A stretch of DNA of 64,000 nucleotides from Onthophagus taurus (lineage: Eukaryota; Arthropoda; Insecta; Coleoptera; Scarabaeidae): the NCBI RefSeq assembly GCF_036711975.1, contig NC_091974.1:1-64000 (forward strand), read 5' to 3'. Positions 19,543-30,177 of the stretch are shown here, one piece after another (within the stretch, counting starts at the first letter, position 1; each line of letters starts with the position of its first letter). Made by a program: the position numbers and the translations under genes. Under the pieces are notes generated by a model that saw only the letters and a list, made by a program, of their open reading frames with translations, had not been told where the DNA came from and searched no databases.

Positions 19543-21832
19543 CATGGTTTATAGTGGGACGTTTTTTTTCTTTGTCCGATAATTTAATGAAACTTAATAT
19601 TTCAAGGGTGCGATTGAAATATGCTACTGTTTATGATAGGTACTAACTATTATCTTAGGTTTTTAAGTATAAAAATGATAAGAGGCAAAAATAAGGCATG
19701 TGTCCCAGAATATACCATTTGTCCCAATGACGACCACCCATATGGTACACAATGGGACAAGGCATGGTACATTATGGGACATTAATTATTTCAAGAGAAA
19801 AATATATTTTTTTATAAAAGTAAAATCACATTTCTTTTAACAAAACTGAGAACTAATTAACAAAACATAAATGTTTCCTTTTATGTAGTCAGGGGCTTGA
19901 AAACATCCTAAATATTATTATATTTGGTGAAATCAAAATCAAAGAATAATTTTCTTCTTTCCCTTTAGGTCCCACCATGATGATTGGGCTGATTGATGAT
20001 TTTGTTGATGATTTTTTCCAAGATATCTTCATCTTTTTTGTCCGGAAATAAAAACTTGCCATTCTCAAATCTTAAAAAATTAACATAAACCTGGCCACAT
20101 TCTATCTTTTCTATTTCTCCTACGTAATGTCTAATACTTTTTTTAAGAACGTATTGAATTATTACAAAATCTGTAACTTGTAGATCTGTTTCTATCATTT
20201 CTTCTTTATCAAGGGAACTGCTCTCACTAGATTTATCGTCATATACTACGTCTTCAGCAGTCACACTGTCGCTTGACGATTCAAAAACTTTTACTTTGGC
20301 GCTTTGTACCGTTCTATTCTTTTTGTTTCGAGCCCTTTAAATTTTCTGTAATTCTTCCTTTTTCAATTCTTTTTCTTTTTGTTCCTCAAGATTTGGAGTC
20401 GACATCTTTTTCTTTCTTCCTCTTGTAGTTTTCTTTCTTTCCCGAGCTTTCATGTGTGGTCTAAGCATCTGTGGAGAAATGAAAGTGTCTGAATGTTGAA
20501 TTGTGGTAACCAATAATTCATCACCGTATATTTTAGAATGCATATCAGTTCTACTGGTACTAGATTGTGGATCTTGAACATATTCTTCTATTTCAGAATT
20601 GGATTCTTTAGGTTGTGTTTCTGGTACATCTGATACTTTCTCGGATTGTAAGGGTCTGTCTGTGACATAAGAACACAGGTATTCGGAATCGTCAAAAATA
20701 ATCTGTTCAATGGAGCTATTTCTGTCCTTTCGAATTCCTTTATAATATTAGATGGTGTGAAAGCGGATGGAAACGACAATCCCACAATTTCGGCAATGTT
20801 ATACATATTAAGTCACCTGATCCATGCCATTTTCTTTGCAAAATTTTAATACATTGTAATCTAGACGACTTTCATGATTATCTAAAATCAATATAATGTT
20901 GTTATCTTGATTGTATCTAGTAACATTTACTACATGTTCCAAATACAATTTAAAGTTTGTAGCTGTCATTCATCCACTCTTGTGAGCAGCTCCTCTGGAT
21001 ACAGGGGGAGCAGCATTTAACATGTGGACCTTAAAATGCATCCGAGGAAAAATAAAAAATGGAGGAATATACGTTCCGTTTGCGCATACTGTGGCACACA
21101 TGGTAACAAGAAGTCCCCTTTCAGCACTGACAACTTTTCTCACTTGCTTTTGACCACTCGAAGCAATTATCCTTGGTGGTTTGTGGACGGTAGTCATACC
21201 AGTCTCGTAACAATTACATATTTGATTAATTGTGAAATTATGTTTCGACATTACCTTTTCAAGGTTGTCAAAAAATGTTGATACATTGTGCCTATTGAAA
21301 CTAATAGCGCGGTTTAAGCTAGTTGGTTCTGGAGAAGTTAAACTCAAATGAGCCTGCCTCTTCCGAAATAATCAAATCCACTCAACGCCTGCTGATTTTT
21401 TGTATTCCAAGATACAAGGATGGTCTTATTGTTGGCAGTAGCAAATCGAAATACTAGTTCGTAAGTGTCTTTGATAGTCAAACCGTAACACATAAGTAAT
21501 TAGACAATGTTTTCACTTCTTCATCAGTAAAAATTTGAGAACATCCATGTTTTTTCTGAAAACAAAAAAATATTTTTTTTTCATCGTCATTTATTTGTTT
21601 ATACTTGGACCACATTCGGTGCAAGGCAGATTTACTAAGTGAATAGCAATACTTTCCACTGCTGTTTTCATTTTCGGTTTATATTCTGTATGAAAACATT
21701 TACTTTCTTTTAAGGAAGTATTTTAGGGTTAGACTTTCTGGTTCTCTATAGTAGTCAACATTTCTTTTGACGTGCTATATGTTGGGACGCGTCCCGTTAT
21801 GTACCACAAATACATGTCCCAACATGTACCAT
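19543..21832 (-). mobile_element. pogo-like DNA transposon with reiterated terminal motif
   Basis: A decayed pogo/Tc1-mariner-type transposase lies between clusters of a motif close to TGGTACATNNTGGGACA. Copies sit at 19,543-19,561, 19,742-19,759 and 19,763-19,782 in one orientation and, at the other end, at 21,789-21,807 and 21,813-21,832 in the opposite orientation; one further inverted copy is at about 19,700-19,716. The outermost copies probably mark the element ends. Exact TA target sites could not be fixed. Confidence 0.6.
19965..21347 (-). pseudogene. pogo-like transposase with deletion in the DDE core
   Basis: Segments run [15 protein letters not shown] (21,290), [15 protein letters not shown] with the first acidic position (here ET rather than DE), then [16 protein letters not shown] (21,110), LILDNHESRLDYN with the second D (about 20,890) and, after position 20,820, YNIAEIVGLSFPSAFTPSNI. 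Between the last two the segment expected to hold the third acidic residue is missing. C-terminal basic region (20,543-20,337) and DFVIIQYVLKKSIRHYVGE domain (20,264-19,965) follow in other frames. It is clearly inactive. Confidence 0.75.
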
Positions 21833-23161
21833 CTGCCAATTTTAAAGAAATAATATGTATATACCATTAACACAAAATATCTCAAACCACAGACAGTTTT
21901 ATAACTCTTTATTTTAATTCCTGATTTTAATTTGTTTTTTAGAGGTATTCTTCTATATTAATTTTATAATTTATAAAATAAATCAAACAACCATGTGTTT
22001 TTCTCAATAAAAAGGACACATTTGACAACCATTTATTTAACCCCTAATTTTTTTGAAATGATATTTCAACGTAACATTTTTTTGTATGACGTTTCGGAAA
22101 TTTATTCCATTTTCAAATACAATTCTTACAATTATTAACTTTGATCTGCAACAATGATTTTGGTTAGACTCCGCAATTAAAATTTATATTTCAACCTTAA
22201 TCCGACACTCAAAAAATATTCGACTATCATAACGTGATAACTTACCCAAAACTTTAATCGTCAATAGTAATATTTTTAAACATCACAATTTAAAACTTAA
22301 TAAAAACTAATTATAACTCGGTAAACCGATACACGTCAAAAACCTACGCCTCAACGGTTACAACGAGAGTATGGTCTTCTATCTCGTCATCACCACGCAT
22401 TAAAACTAGTTTTTATTTAACCCTGTATTTTATATTATAAGGCTCCATCTATTGGTATATATATGTGAGCCATTTATTATATCTTTAAGCTGTTGATTAT
22501 GCCAGCATAATGTGCACCTATCTTACCTACATCCGTTTTGAAATTTACATTGTTAATATTTTTTAGTAATGTGTATACTCTCAAGTTGCTTCCTAAAAGT
22601 CGTGTCTGTTTATTGTTACTGTTGTTTGTTTATTTTTAGATACGATTACGTTTTTAACAACTTATTTTGCTTATGCCGACTCCAAACATTATCCTCTTCT
22701 AAAAAATTCTTTTAATAACTTAAAATTTCAATCTCTTATAGTAGCGTCTTAACATAATTACAATCCCATTTTACAATTTATAATCCAAACTAAAGTGAAC
22801 GAAACTGAACTATTTAATTACACTTGAAAGCTTTAAAGTTAGTTAGGTTAGTTATGTTTATTATTTGCAATGTCAAATGTCAAGTATATACATATGCGTG
22901 TATGTGTGCGTGTTCTCATGAGTTCAGCGAAATCTAGCGAACTGTTCTCCTTAAAAATACGACCGCTGTGTTTTGCCTATCTTGGTGCCCACACATGGGT
23001 GGAGTATAGCATACCACAATCGTATTCTATATTCATTATTTTATTTTTCCCAAGTTGCTCCTGCTACTAAAAATTAGATGACGTTAGTAGTAACATTTTC
23101 CAAAATATTTGGCAAAATATAATGGTTGGGGTATGTCATACCTCACCACACTGATGAAGGG
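21833..23161. other. Noncoding AT-rich stretch
   Basis: No gene is supported. Near 22,090 a line reading GACGTTTCGGAAATTTATTCC followed by CATTTTCAA resembles the noncoding ends of Penelope-like elements, but no coding sequence accompanies it. A short GTTAGTTAGGTTAGTTA stretch lies near 22,840. Confidence 0.5.
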
Positions 23162-23294
23162 TTAAAGGTTATCTTTTCTTTGTAGATAATTTTATCAAAT
23201 AAACTTTTATTCAAAACTTAAAAATTTCTAGTAACGAAATGATTTTTTCAAACAAAAACTTAACGGTTAATTAACCAAAACATTTAAAATTAAA

Positions 23295-23783
23295 TTAAAA
23301 TAGTCTTGTATCGTATTTGACCATTTTGGTGACGTAGTAATGCGGTTCATCTGCTTGAAAAGGTTCGTAGTCATCATCAATGCTTGGAGGAAATAATTTA
23401 ATTCTTATATGATAAAAAGTGGTTTCAATAGTATCCTTTTTAGTCGGTGAAGTATATTTAATGTGTAAATTTGTTGGTTGTTGCACATATTTAAGAAAAT
23501 TCTTATCAAAGTTACATCCAATCTCAAAAACTGGGTTATTTGGGGTAACTTTAATTTCCTCCTTCAATAATATATGTTTGATATTTTCATTTAAACTTGA
23601 TAAACCACAAAATTTGAAACTCAACGACAACACATCGCAGGCCACATGCATCGACATTAACACTTGGTATTTTTTTGAAGCATCGGTTAATGGCAAAAAC
23701 GTCTCTTCTAAATTATATTGAATGCTGAACTTCGGGTTGAGTTTCATGACAAAAAATCTCGAAGTTAATCGATTTGCCGCCAT
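23295..23783 (-). CDS. Unrecognised 162-residue protein (left-arm copy, intact)
   Basis: The frame runs from ATG at 23,783 (MAANRLTSRFFVMKLNPK) to a stop at 23,295 (ending KMVKYDTRLF). It is rich in beta-forming stretches (FEIGCNFDKNFLKY, NLHIKYTSPTK) and Phe/Tyr, with no signal peptide, membrane segment or catalytic motif that I recognise. The partner at 24,775-25,270 keeps most residues, which suggests the duplication is recent or the protein was under constraint. A capsid-like beta-sandwich is possible but speculative. Confidence 0.55.
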   Translation of the reverse strand: MAANRLTSRFFVMKLNPKFSIQYNLEETFLPLTDASKKYQVLMSMHVACDVLSLSFKFCGLSSLNENIKHILLKEEIKVTPNNPVFEIGCNFDKNFLKYVQQPTNLHIKYTSPTKKDTIETTFYHIRIKLFPPSIDDDYEPFQADEPHYYVTKMVKYDTRLF

Positions 23784-24173
23784 TAATCTTGAATCTTTAC
23801 TTCCTTTCGATTTTTGGGGATCTTTTATGGAATATTTCTATAATTCTATAATCTTGTATTGTCTTAAGCAATTAGAATGTATTAAAATGCAGGAATAATC
23901 CCATTTTAATTATTCAATCCCACAATCAATTAATTACTTGAATGATTGAATCGGAGTTAAAGTTGGTATTCTTAATTTCCCCTTCGACATTTCACTTAGG
24001 ATTTTTGATATCATACTCGGTTCTACATCTGAAAAATGAAATGGATAAACGGTATAATTTGCAATGGCAAAATCGTCAAATAAACTTTGAAATGAGAGTT
24101 TTAAATCTTCCACGGTTTCACATTGAGTAAAAAGATTGCATAAAATATACGTTATGTAACTTTCGTTATCACG

Positions 24174-24440
24174 TCAATTCCCTACATTTAAATTATCTTC
24201 TAATTTAGTAACCGGACGTGATTTAAAAAAAATTATTCTAAAATCATGAAGTATCTTAGCATAGTGTTTCGATGATGCATTTAATATAACATTAAGAATA
24301 TCAGTGTTAGATTTCGTTATTAGATTAATTAAACATTTTAGATGGTTTAATTCTTTAAAATATTGATTTAGCACTGAACCTTCATGACCAGTAACTGTTT
24401 TAATTGTCAAATTAATTGAATCAATCCACTCTGGAATATC
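24174..24440 (-). pseudogene. Decayed ORF in the spacer of the inverted repeat
   Basis: A 78-codon frame ends NLNVGN at 24,174. It contains TVTGHEGSVLNQYFKELNHLKCLINLITK and extends upstream without ATG to about 24,440. After the stop, related-looking coding text (SLFDDFAIANYTVYPFHFSDVE) resumes to about 23,950 in the same direction as the left-arm gene, so spacer and left arm may once have been parts of one gene set. No family is recognised. Confidence 0.4.
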
Positions 24441-24774
24441 ATAGTGAAAAGATGATCAATGAACGTTACAAGTGATCGATCCAGAACAACGTCATTTTAA
24501 TGACGATGAATTTGTGGAGCCATACAAATTACGAGTACTTTTAATTAAAACCCTTGTTTTTAACTGCAGAAACAACCGATTGACTAAATTCAAACAATCC
24601 AAAATAAATACCTGAGATCTAATTAAGTTAGTTTTGGTTTGTTAAAAAATTAAAAAGATTATTCCTGTATTTGAATACATTCTAATTGGTTAAGACAATA
24701 CGAGATTAAAGAATTATGGGAATATTCCATAAAAGATCCCCAAAAATCGAAAGGAAGTAAAGATACAAGATTAA

Positions 24775-25270
24775 TGGCAGCAAACCGATTAACTTCGAGA
24801 TTTTCTGTCATGAAACTCAACCCGAAGTCCAGCATTCAATATAATTTAGAAGAGACGTTTTTGCCATTAACCGATGCTTCAAAAAATACCAAGTGTTAAT
24901 GTCGATGCATGTGGCCTGCGATGTGTTGGCGTTGAGTTTAAAATTTTGTGGTTTATCAAATTTAAATGAAAATATCAAACGTAAACTATTGAAGGAGAAC
25001 ATTAAAGTTACCGCAAATAACCCAGTTTTTGAGATTGGATGTAACTTGGATAAGAATTTTCTTAAATATCTGCAACAACCAACTAATTTACACATTAAAT
25101 TTACTTCATCGACTAAAAAGAATACTATTGAAACCACCTTTTATCATACAAGACTAAATTATTTCCTCCAACAATTTTTGATGACTACGAACCTTTTCAA
25201 GCAGATGAACCACATTACTACGTCAACAAAATGGTCAAATACGATACAAGACTATTTTAATTTAATTTGA
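24775..25270 (+). pseudogene. Right-arm copy of the 162-residue gene, frameshifted
   Basis: The inverted copy begins MAANRLTSRFSVMKLNPKSS at about 24,775. It shifts frame near 24,893, continues as an open stretch matching the left copy (HVACDVLALSLKFCGLSNLNEN), and shifts again near the C-terminus, where the terminal KYDTRLF appears out of frame at about 25,230-25,260. Two indels therefore disable it, unlike the left copy. Confidence 0.7.
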
Positions 25271-25419
25271 AATGTTTTGATTAATTAACCGTTAGGTTTT
25301 TGAAAAAATCATTTTGTTACTACTAATTTTTAAGTTTTGAATAAAAGTTTATTTGATAAAATTATCTACAAAAAAAAATAACCTTTAAACTAGAAGATAT
25401 TTTTAAACATCGCAGATAA

Positions 25420-25468
25420 ACCGGTTTACTACGTCACCAAAATGGTCAAATACGATACAAGACTATTA
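25420..25468 (+). repeat. Third, partial copy of the inverted-repeat gene's 3' end
   Basis: About 45 bp encoding YYVTKMVKYDTRL, the last residues of the gene in the inverted repeat, recur just outside the right arm and fuse directly to the truncated Tigger-like transposase. This marks a rearrangement breakpoint near 25,468. Confidence 0.7.
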
Positions 25469-26285
25469 TTCTTTAAATTATTTGTATGAGGGTGTGCCGT
25501 ACAATTGTTAAGAAGCAATACAATTTTTCTTTCTTTATTTTTCAATTCTTTATACCACCTCAAAAGCCAACTTCGAAAAATTTCGAAAGTCATGCACGCA
25601 TTTTTGTTGGCGTGGTACTCCACTGGCAAACCCTCCATTCTTAAGCACCTAAAATATCGAGACTTACTACTTTTTCCTGTAACGGCCACTTTTCGTTTGT
25701 CAGTTCCAGACATATTGGCGCACCATAGAATAGTAATGCGGTTCAGTTCTTTTTTGTATCCAGACAATGCAATATGCGAATAACACAAGGATCCGTTTGG
25801 TGTAGCTCGATAATAAAGTCATAATTTCGCCAGCATATTATAGATGTCGTCTGCACAGAAATCTTTATAAAAGTTGGAATTTTCGTGTGTTTCCAATGTT
25901 CAGCGCTTTCACTATCAGCGCTTCCCTTTTGTGTCTTGCTTTCCATCGAGATAACCATCCATTTGTTGCTTTAAATTCGTTGTGACCCAGTTTTTTCGCA
26001 ATCTCTTCTGATTTCTATCCATTAGCTACGGAAAAACATTTATGCAACGCTTCTTTAACTTCTGTGATCTTTTCCATCACGATATCCTTTAGACAACCTC
26101 GTGCGATCTTCCTGTTTCGTCCATTTTTCACGCAGGTCGTGTTCTTGTTGTAAACGACGCGCTACAGTAGACTTTGGTATACCAGTAATTACTGCGAAAT
26201 TTCGAAGGCTTATATTCGCTGGCCGACTTTTAATTTTGTCCAACAAAGTAATTTTGTTTGAAAGACTTTTCTCTTTTCTCGGCAT
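25469..26285 (-). pseudogene. Tigger/jerky-like (pogo superfamily) transposase, truncated
   Basis: On the minus strand come an N-terminal psq-type helix-turn-helix (26,285-26,090: SLRNFAVITGIPKSTVARRL), frameshifted CENP-B-type HTH remnants (about 26,070-25,920: EIAKKLGHNEFKATNGWLSR), and the DDE core (25,958-25,470: SGYKKELNRITILWCANMSG, VEYHANKNACMTFEIFRSWL, IVLLLNNCTAHP). The second acidic position reads NN rather than DN, a loss of a key residue. Sequence past CTAHP is missing, replaced by the gene fragment at 25,420-25,468. Confidence 0.75.
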
Positions 26286-26639
26286 TTTGCTTTGTCAATC
26301 GTAACTGTATTGATTTCTTCGTCATCTCCGACCACCTTATATAGCATAACAATCGCCAGACAGGCGATTTCTGAGACAATTCCGTTGTCGAGTGCGCTTT
26401 CAAACGATATTGAACGGGTAAAACGGCGACCGACAGACGCGTGCATCGCTTAGGCACTGGTTCAGTCTAAAGTGGCATCGCTACATAAAAGCCATAAAAA
26501 TACGACGAATGTCACTACATGTTGTACTATGAAAATAGGTAAAAAAACAATAATATTCTTGGCTTAAACGATGTATATTAAATTATATTACGGGCACGAT
26601 TAAGCACAATAAAAAGAGAATATTAGAAATTATGAGATA

Positions 26640-26745
26640 AATGGTGTTACATTTAAGTGAGACCATTTGTGGTGACAGATACGTGGGTCAAACGGGAAGA
26701 AACTTACTAGCCAGATTTAAAGAGGTTTCCTAGATTTCGTTCTTT
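26640..26745 (+). pseudogene. Penelope-type GIY-YIG endonuclease relic
   Basis: A short reading, CGDRYVGQTGRNLLARFKE (about 26,674-26,730), matches the N-terminal core of GIY-YIG endonucleases at the end of Penelope-like elements. It keeps the YVGQTGR block and the catalytic R position. It ends in a stop within a few codons and no RT is nearby. Confidence 0.5.
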
Positions 26746-27998
26746 AAATCGTTATTTTTCGTATTCATATTCTCATAGTTCGCACTTTTTGGTAGAGTTG
26801 TTGCAATTTCCGGTCGCGAACCTGATGTGGGAGACATGTAAAAGTCGTGGTCTCGAGAAGATCTTGTCTGACTGTCGTTAGTGGTTCAGTTAAATTTTAG
26901 AATGGTTTTGTCCTTTTGAAGAATCAATCATTTGTGGACTTCTGTAACTAATTTTGGTCGTTAAATTTCGACATCGCAGGATCGACATCTTGCGGATATA
27001 AGACTGAATCACATGCGTTAACACTGTTAACTTAAGGGGGCGTTTAAATGGCCGGTAGAGGTTACTTTTTACCCAAAATACAACTTAATGGCAAATTATT
27101 ATGGAAAAGTGAATACACAGAATTGAAGTACACATATTTTTCTACACATTGAAGTGGTCCGCGTTGTAAAATTGCTGTATTTGTAACATAAAAAAATCTT
27201 AAAGTTTGTCATAAATAACACTTGATGTAAAGCGACTTTTACGAGAAATTAAACATTAAATTGAGGTGCCAACGCTTCAAGGATACTAGTAGAATGTAGG
27301 AAGACGTTACGTGTAATTAGACGTAAAATTGAATTGTTATTATGTCGAAATTTGGGTAAAACGAAAAATGTGCGATTTCATCAAAATATTGGGAATTCGT
27401 AAAGAAATCTGTATAAACCAGTAAAACAAAGCTTTGCCATACGCCTCATAGATGGCGCTAATTATAAAATTTTTTCAATGTAATTTTGTAATTTAGTAAG
27501 CGGTTTGCGGATATTATACGTATATTAATTGTATCGATGTTTAAAAAACAATATTAATCCAAAATAAAAGGCGAAACATAGTAACATAAATAAACTTTAT
27601 TATCCAACAGCGGATAGAATTAATTAGTGTTATAGAAAATAGAATATAAAAAAACATTAAACAATGGGTGTTAATTAAATATTTTTTTCCAATATTCCGT
27701 CAGTAACAGTTGACAGCATAATATGTATTCTATAAAAAAGCAGCAATAGTACCTGGTCAGCAATTAAATCAAGGGTTATCAGAAAATATCTAGATATTAC
27801 AATATAATATGAAAAGAACAGGAGTTCTATTACTAATATTGCTGCAGATATATTTAATGAAGTTGATAGTAAGCTGTTTACAAATAGTAAAAATTTAAAG
27901 AAATTAATTAAAAAATTGATTAAGCGGAATCAATCATGATTACCACAATTTTTCTCCACATAGGTCGCCCCATGCACACTAAAAAGGAAAATTATTTT
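26746..27998. other. Noncoding stretch
   Basis: I see no gene, RNA gene or clear repeat. The sequence is AT-rich, with isolated C/G-containing patches near 26,960-27,060. Confidence 0.5.
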
Positions 27999-29499
27999 TT
28001 AAACAGAATTATGTGTTGGTTCTATAATGTCTGGAAGCATGACATCCATATAAAACGACTTCAATTTTGGCAACACGATGTTTTTCCATAATTCTGCATC
28101 TCTTCCAATTATTTCAACAAATAATGGTTCCTTGTCATTAATATATATAACAAAATAGCATTGGGCTCTCTGACAAATATTCAATTGCCCCTGTACCTGT
28201 AATAAAAAAATATTAATTATGGATATTCATACTATAGGTCCATTATGTATGGAATATAGTATATATCTTGGTAGGTATCAACTTTATAAAAAAACATTTT
28301 ATACAAAAGTTGTTTAATATTTTATTTGCCATAATAAGACTGCATCCAATTGTTTTTAATTCAGAAAACAAATGAGTAACGAATAATACTTCATTTCGTT
28401 AGGCTCATTTGATAGAAATGAGCCTAACTCTTGAGGATGTCGTAAAATTTTTGTACCCTTACATCAGAAAATTTTTGAAAAAAATGTATAAATTGTTTAT
28501 TAATAAAAATTAATCAATACCATTAATCAGACGATCTCAGATATCCGAGATCGTCAAGTATCTCAAATTATTACCGTAAATTAAATTTACATACAAAATA
28601 AAACAAATAAGCGAAAAATTAGTGTACATCTCCAATAATTCGAGTTACGTCGAGGTACTTGACGATCTCGAATATCTAGATTAATGTTATTAGTTAAATT
28701 TTCTTAATAAACAATTTACTAAAATTTTACGTCATCGTAAAGAGAAAAAAAATCTCTATCAAATGAGCCTAACGAAAGGGTACATTGCCATTTAAAAAAC
28801 TGCAAGTGTTATTCGTTGCTCATTTGTTTTCTGAAATAAAAACAATTGAATGCTGTCTTATTACGGCAAATAAAATATTAAACAACTTTTGTTTAAAATG
28901 TTTTTTTATAAAGTTGATACCTACCAAGATATATACTATATTCCATACATAATGGGCACCTATATAACAAAATTGGTAGTGTTTAATATTTTTATCTTTT
29001 TATTTGTTTAAGCGCCATTGGATGTAATTTGATATGGGATATTATAAGAAAATACTTAATTGATAGAAAATAATTATTATGGTTTTCTTTTCAGCCGTAT
29101 TTCTCCATTGACATTTTCTAAGCATATATATTTTTTTAATGTAACGGCTTCGGATAATGTCATTCCACTTTTATGAAGGCTGTACAGGCTCTTTATCTCA
29201 ATAATAGAATCGTCGCCTATAAGTCCTATATTATACAAAAAGCCATTATGAATATCTACAAATAAGCCAGCAGCCTTTACTGTAACGCCAAACTCCCTTT
29301 CAAATCTTGCACGGGCCACTATTACTTTTTCACTGCCATAAATCATACCGGCACTTTTAAATGGTTTATTATAAAGTAACCGATACAATAAGTTTTGTGA
29401 AGTTGTCGTTTGGTGTCTTTTAACAACTTCACCAAAGTTGGATGCAGTTAGTCGACGTTTTCTTTTCCTGGACATAAGTGTCACAAGCATACTGTCCAA
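27999..29499 (-). pseudogene. YqaJ-like exonuclease of a DNA transposon, split by a foldback element
   Basis: The N-terminal part (29,499-29,077) has RKRKRRLTASNFGEVVKRH, a GMIYGSEKV block and DDSIIEIKSLY, the pattern of YqaJ-type (lambda-exonuclease-like) nucleases: helix with RLTASNFG, then the catalytic G/D...EIK strand. The C-terminal part (28,203-27,999) follows an acceptor ending TTATTACAG and reads QLNICQRAQCYFVIYINDKEPLFVE. The two lie 870 bp apart, the gap being filled by a ~730-bp foldback element, so they may be exons of one gene. A usual aspartate-rich P-D-G segment reads GLIGDD here. It lies downstream of a Mutator-like transposase on the same strand. Confidence 0.65.
28233..28964. 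mobile_element. Foldback element, almost fully palindromic (~730 bp)
   Basis: The outer ends read TATAGGT...ATTATGTATGGAATATAG on the left (28,233) and its reverse complement on the right (to 28,964). The match continues inward for most of each half, through TATCTTGGTAGGTATCAAC, AAAACAAATGAG, CGTTAGGCTCATTTGATAGA and GAGATCGTCAAGTA, with indels. The centre (about 28,595-28,610) is short. There is no coding capacity. Such elements are moved by transposases supplied elsewhere. Confidence 0.8.
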
Positions 29500-30177
29500 G
29501 AGTTTGCTCCGCTATTTGATTGCGTTGCTCTGGTGAAACCTGATATTATTACAATTATTTTAATTTTAAAAACAACGTGCTAGATACATGCAGATTTACA
29601 TATCCACTAATCTACAAATCACTTGTATATCAAACAAAATCTACATACTGTAAGCAAAATTATATTATAAATACACAAACCCTGAACGTTGTCAATGTGC
29701 TAAAATAATGCTAGAAAAGTCAATACAAAAGAATACATGAACTATTTAAAAAAAATTAAGAAAAGAATGCTACTATGCTATACTATTACTACATATATTA
29801 TAGTTGTATCCTACACACTAAACAACCTGTACTTCTGTAATGTCAGGAGTACGTCTGAAAAATATAATATTTATGAAATAAAAATGTATATTCTTTTTTA
29901 AAGCCCTTGTTCGAAATTTGAAAGTAACCTGCAGCGACTGCAAAATTCTATCAGACTCGGAAGCAACCTCTGATGCCGACAGTTTCCCTTGTTTTGATTT
30001 ATTTCCGTAGTCATAATAATTTCTTTTTTTTTTCTTGTTCTTTCTTCTGCATCCTCCTTTTTTGATACTTGTCAATGTATCTTAAAAATTGCTGCCCAAC
30101 CTGTCCACCTCCACCTTTTTGTAAGCCATACTTTTGCCATGAATGACCTACGATACAAAAATCAATAGTTATTATTG
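29500..30177 (-). other. Region between YqaJ-like gene and transposase, with a basic ORF
   Basis: Mostly AT-rich intron-like DNA. A minus-strand frame at 30,075-29,818 (KKGGCRRKNKKKKRNYYDYGNK, then a Ser-rich stretch) may be a remnant of a basic linker in the same transposon; upstream codons give a YGLQKGGGGQVGQQ-like reading near 30,130. No domain is recognised. Confidence 0.35.

Larger units (their letters stand above)
23162..25392. repeat. Large inverted repeat (~745-bp arms, ~735-bp spacer) carrying two copies of one gene
   Basis: The left arm (about 23,162-23,912) and right arm (about 24,648-25,392) are reverse complements with scattered mismatches and small indels. The match runs from GTTAAAGGTTAT-like sequence at the outer ends through a whole coding region to GAATAAT-rich sequence at the inner ends. 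Each arm holds one copy of an unrecognised ORF, facing the outside of the structure. A transcript across it would fold into a long hairpin. The spacer holds a separate decayed ORF. Confidence 0.85.

Noticed and set aside
23333..25760. 14-bp match (TAGTAATGCGGTTCA-like) between the inverted-repeat gene and the Tigger core
   Set aside because: Short enough to be chance; the surrounding codons are unrelated and in different frames.
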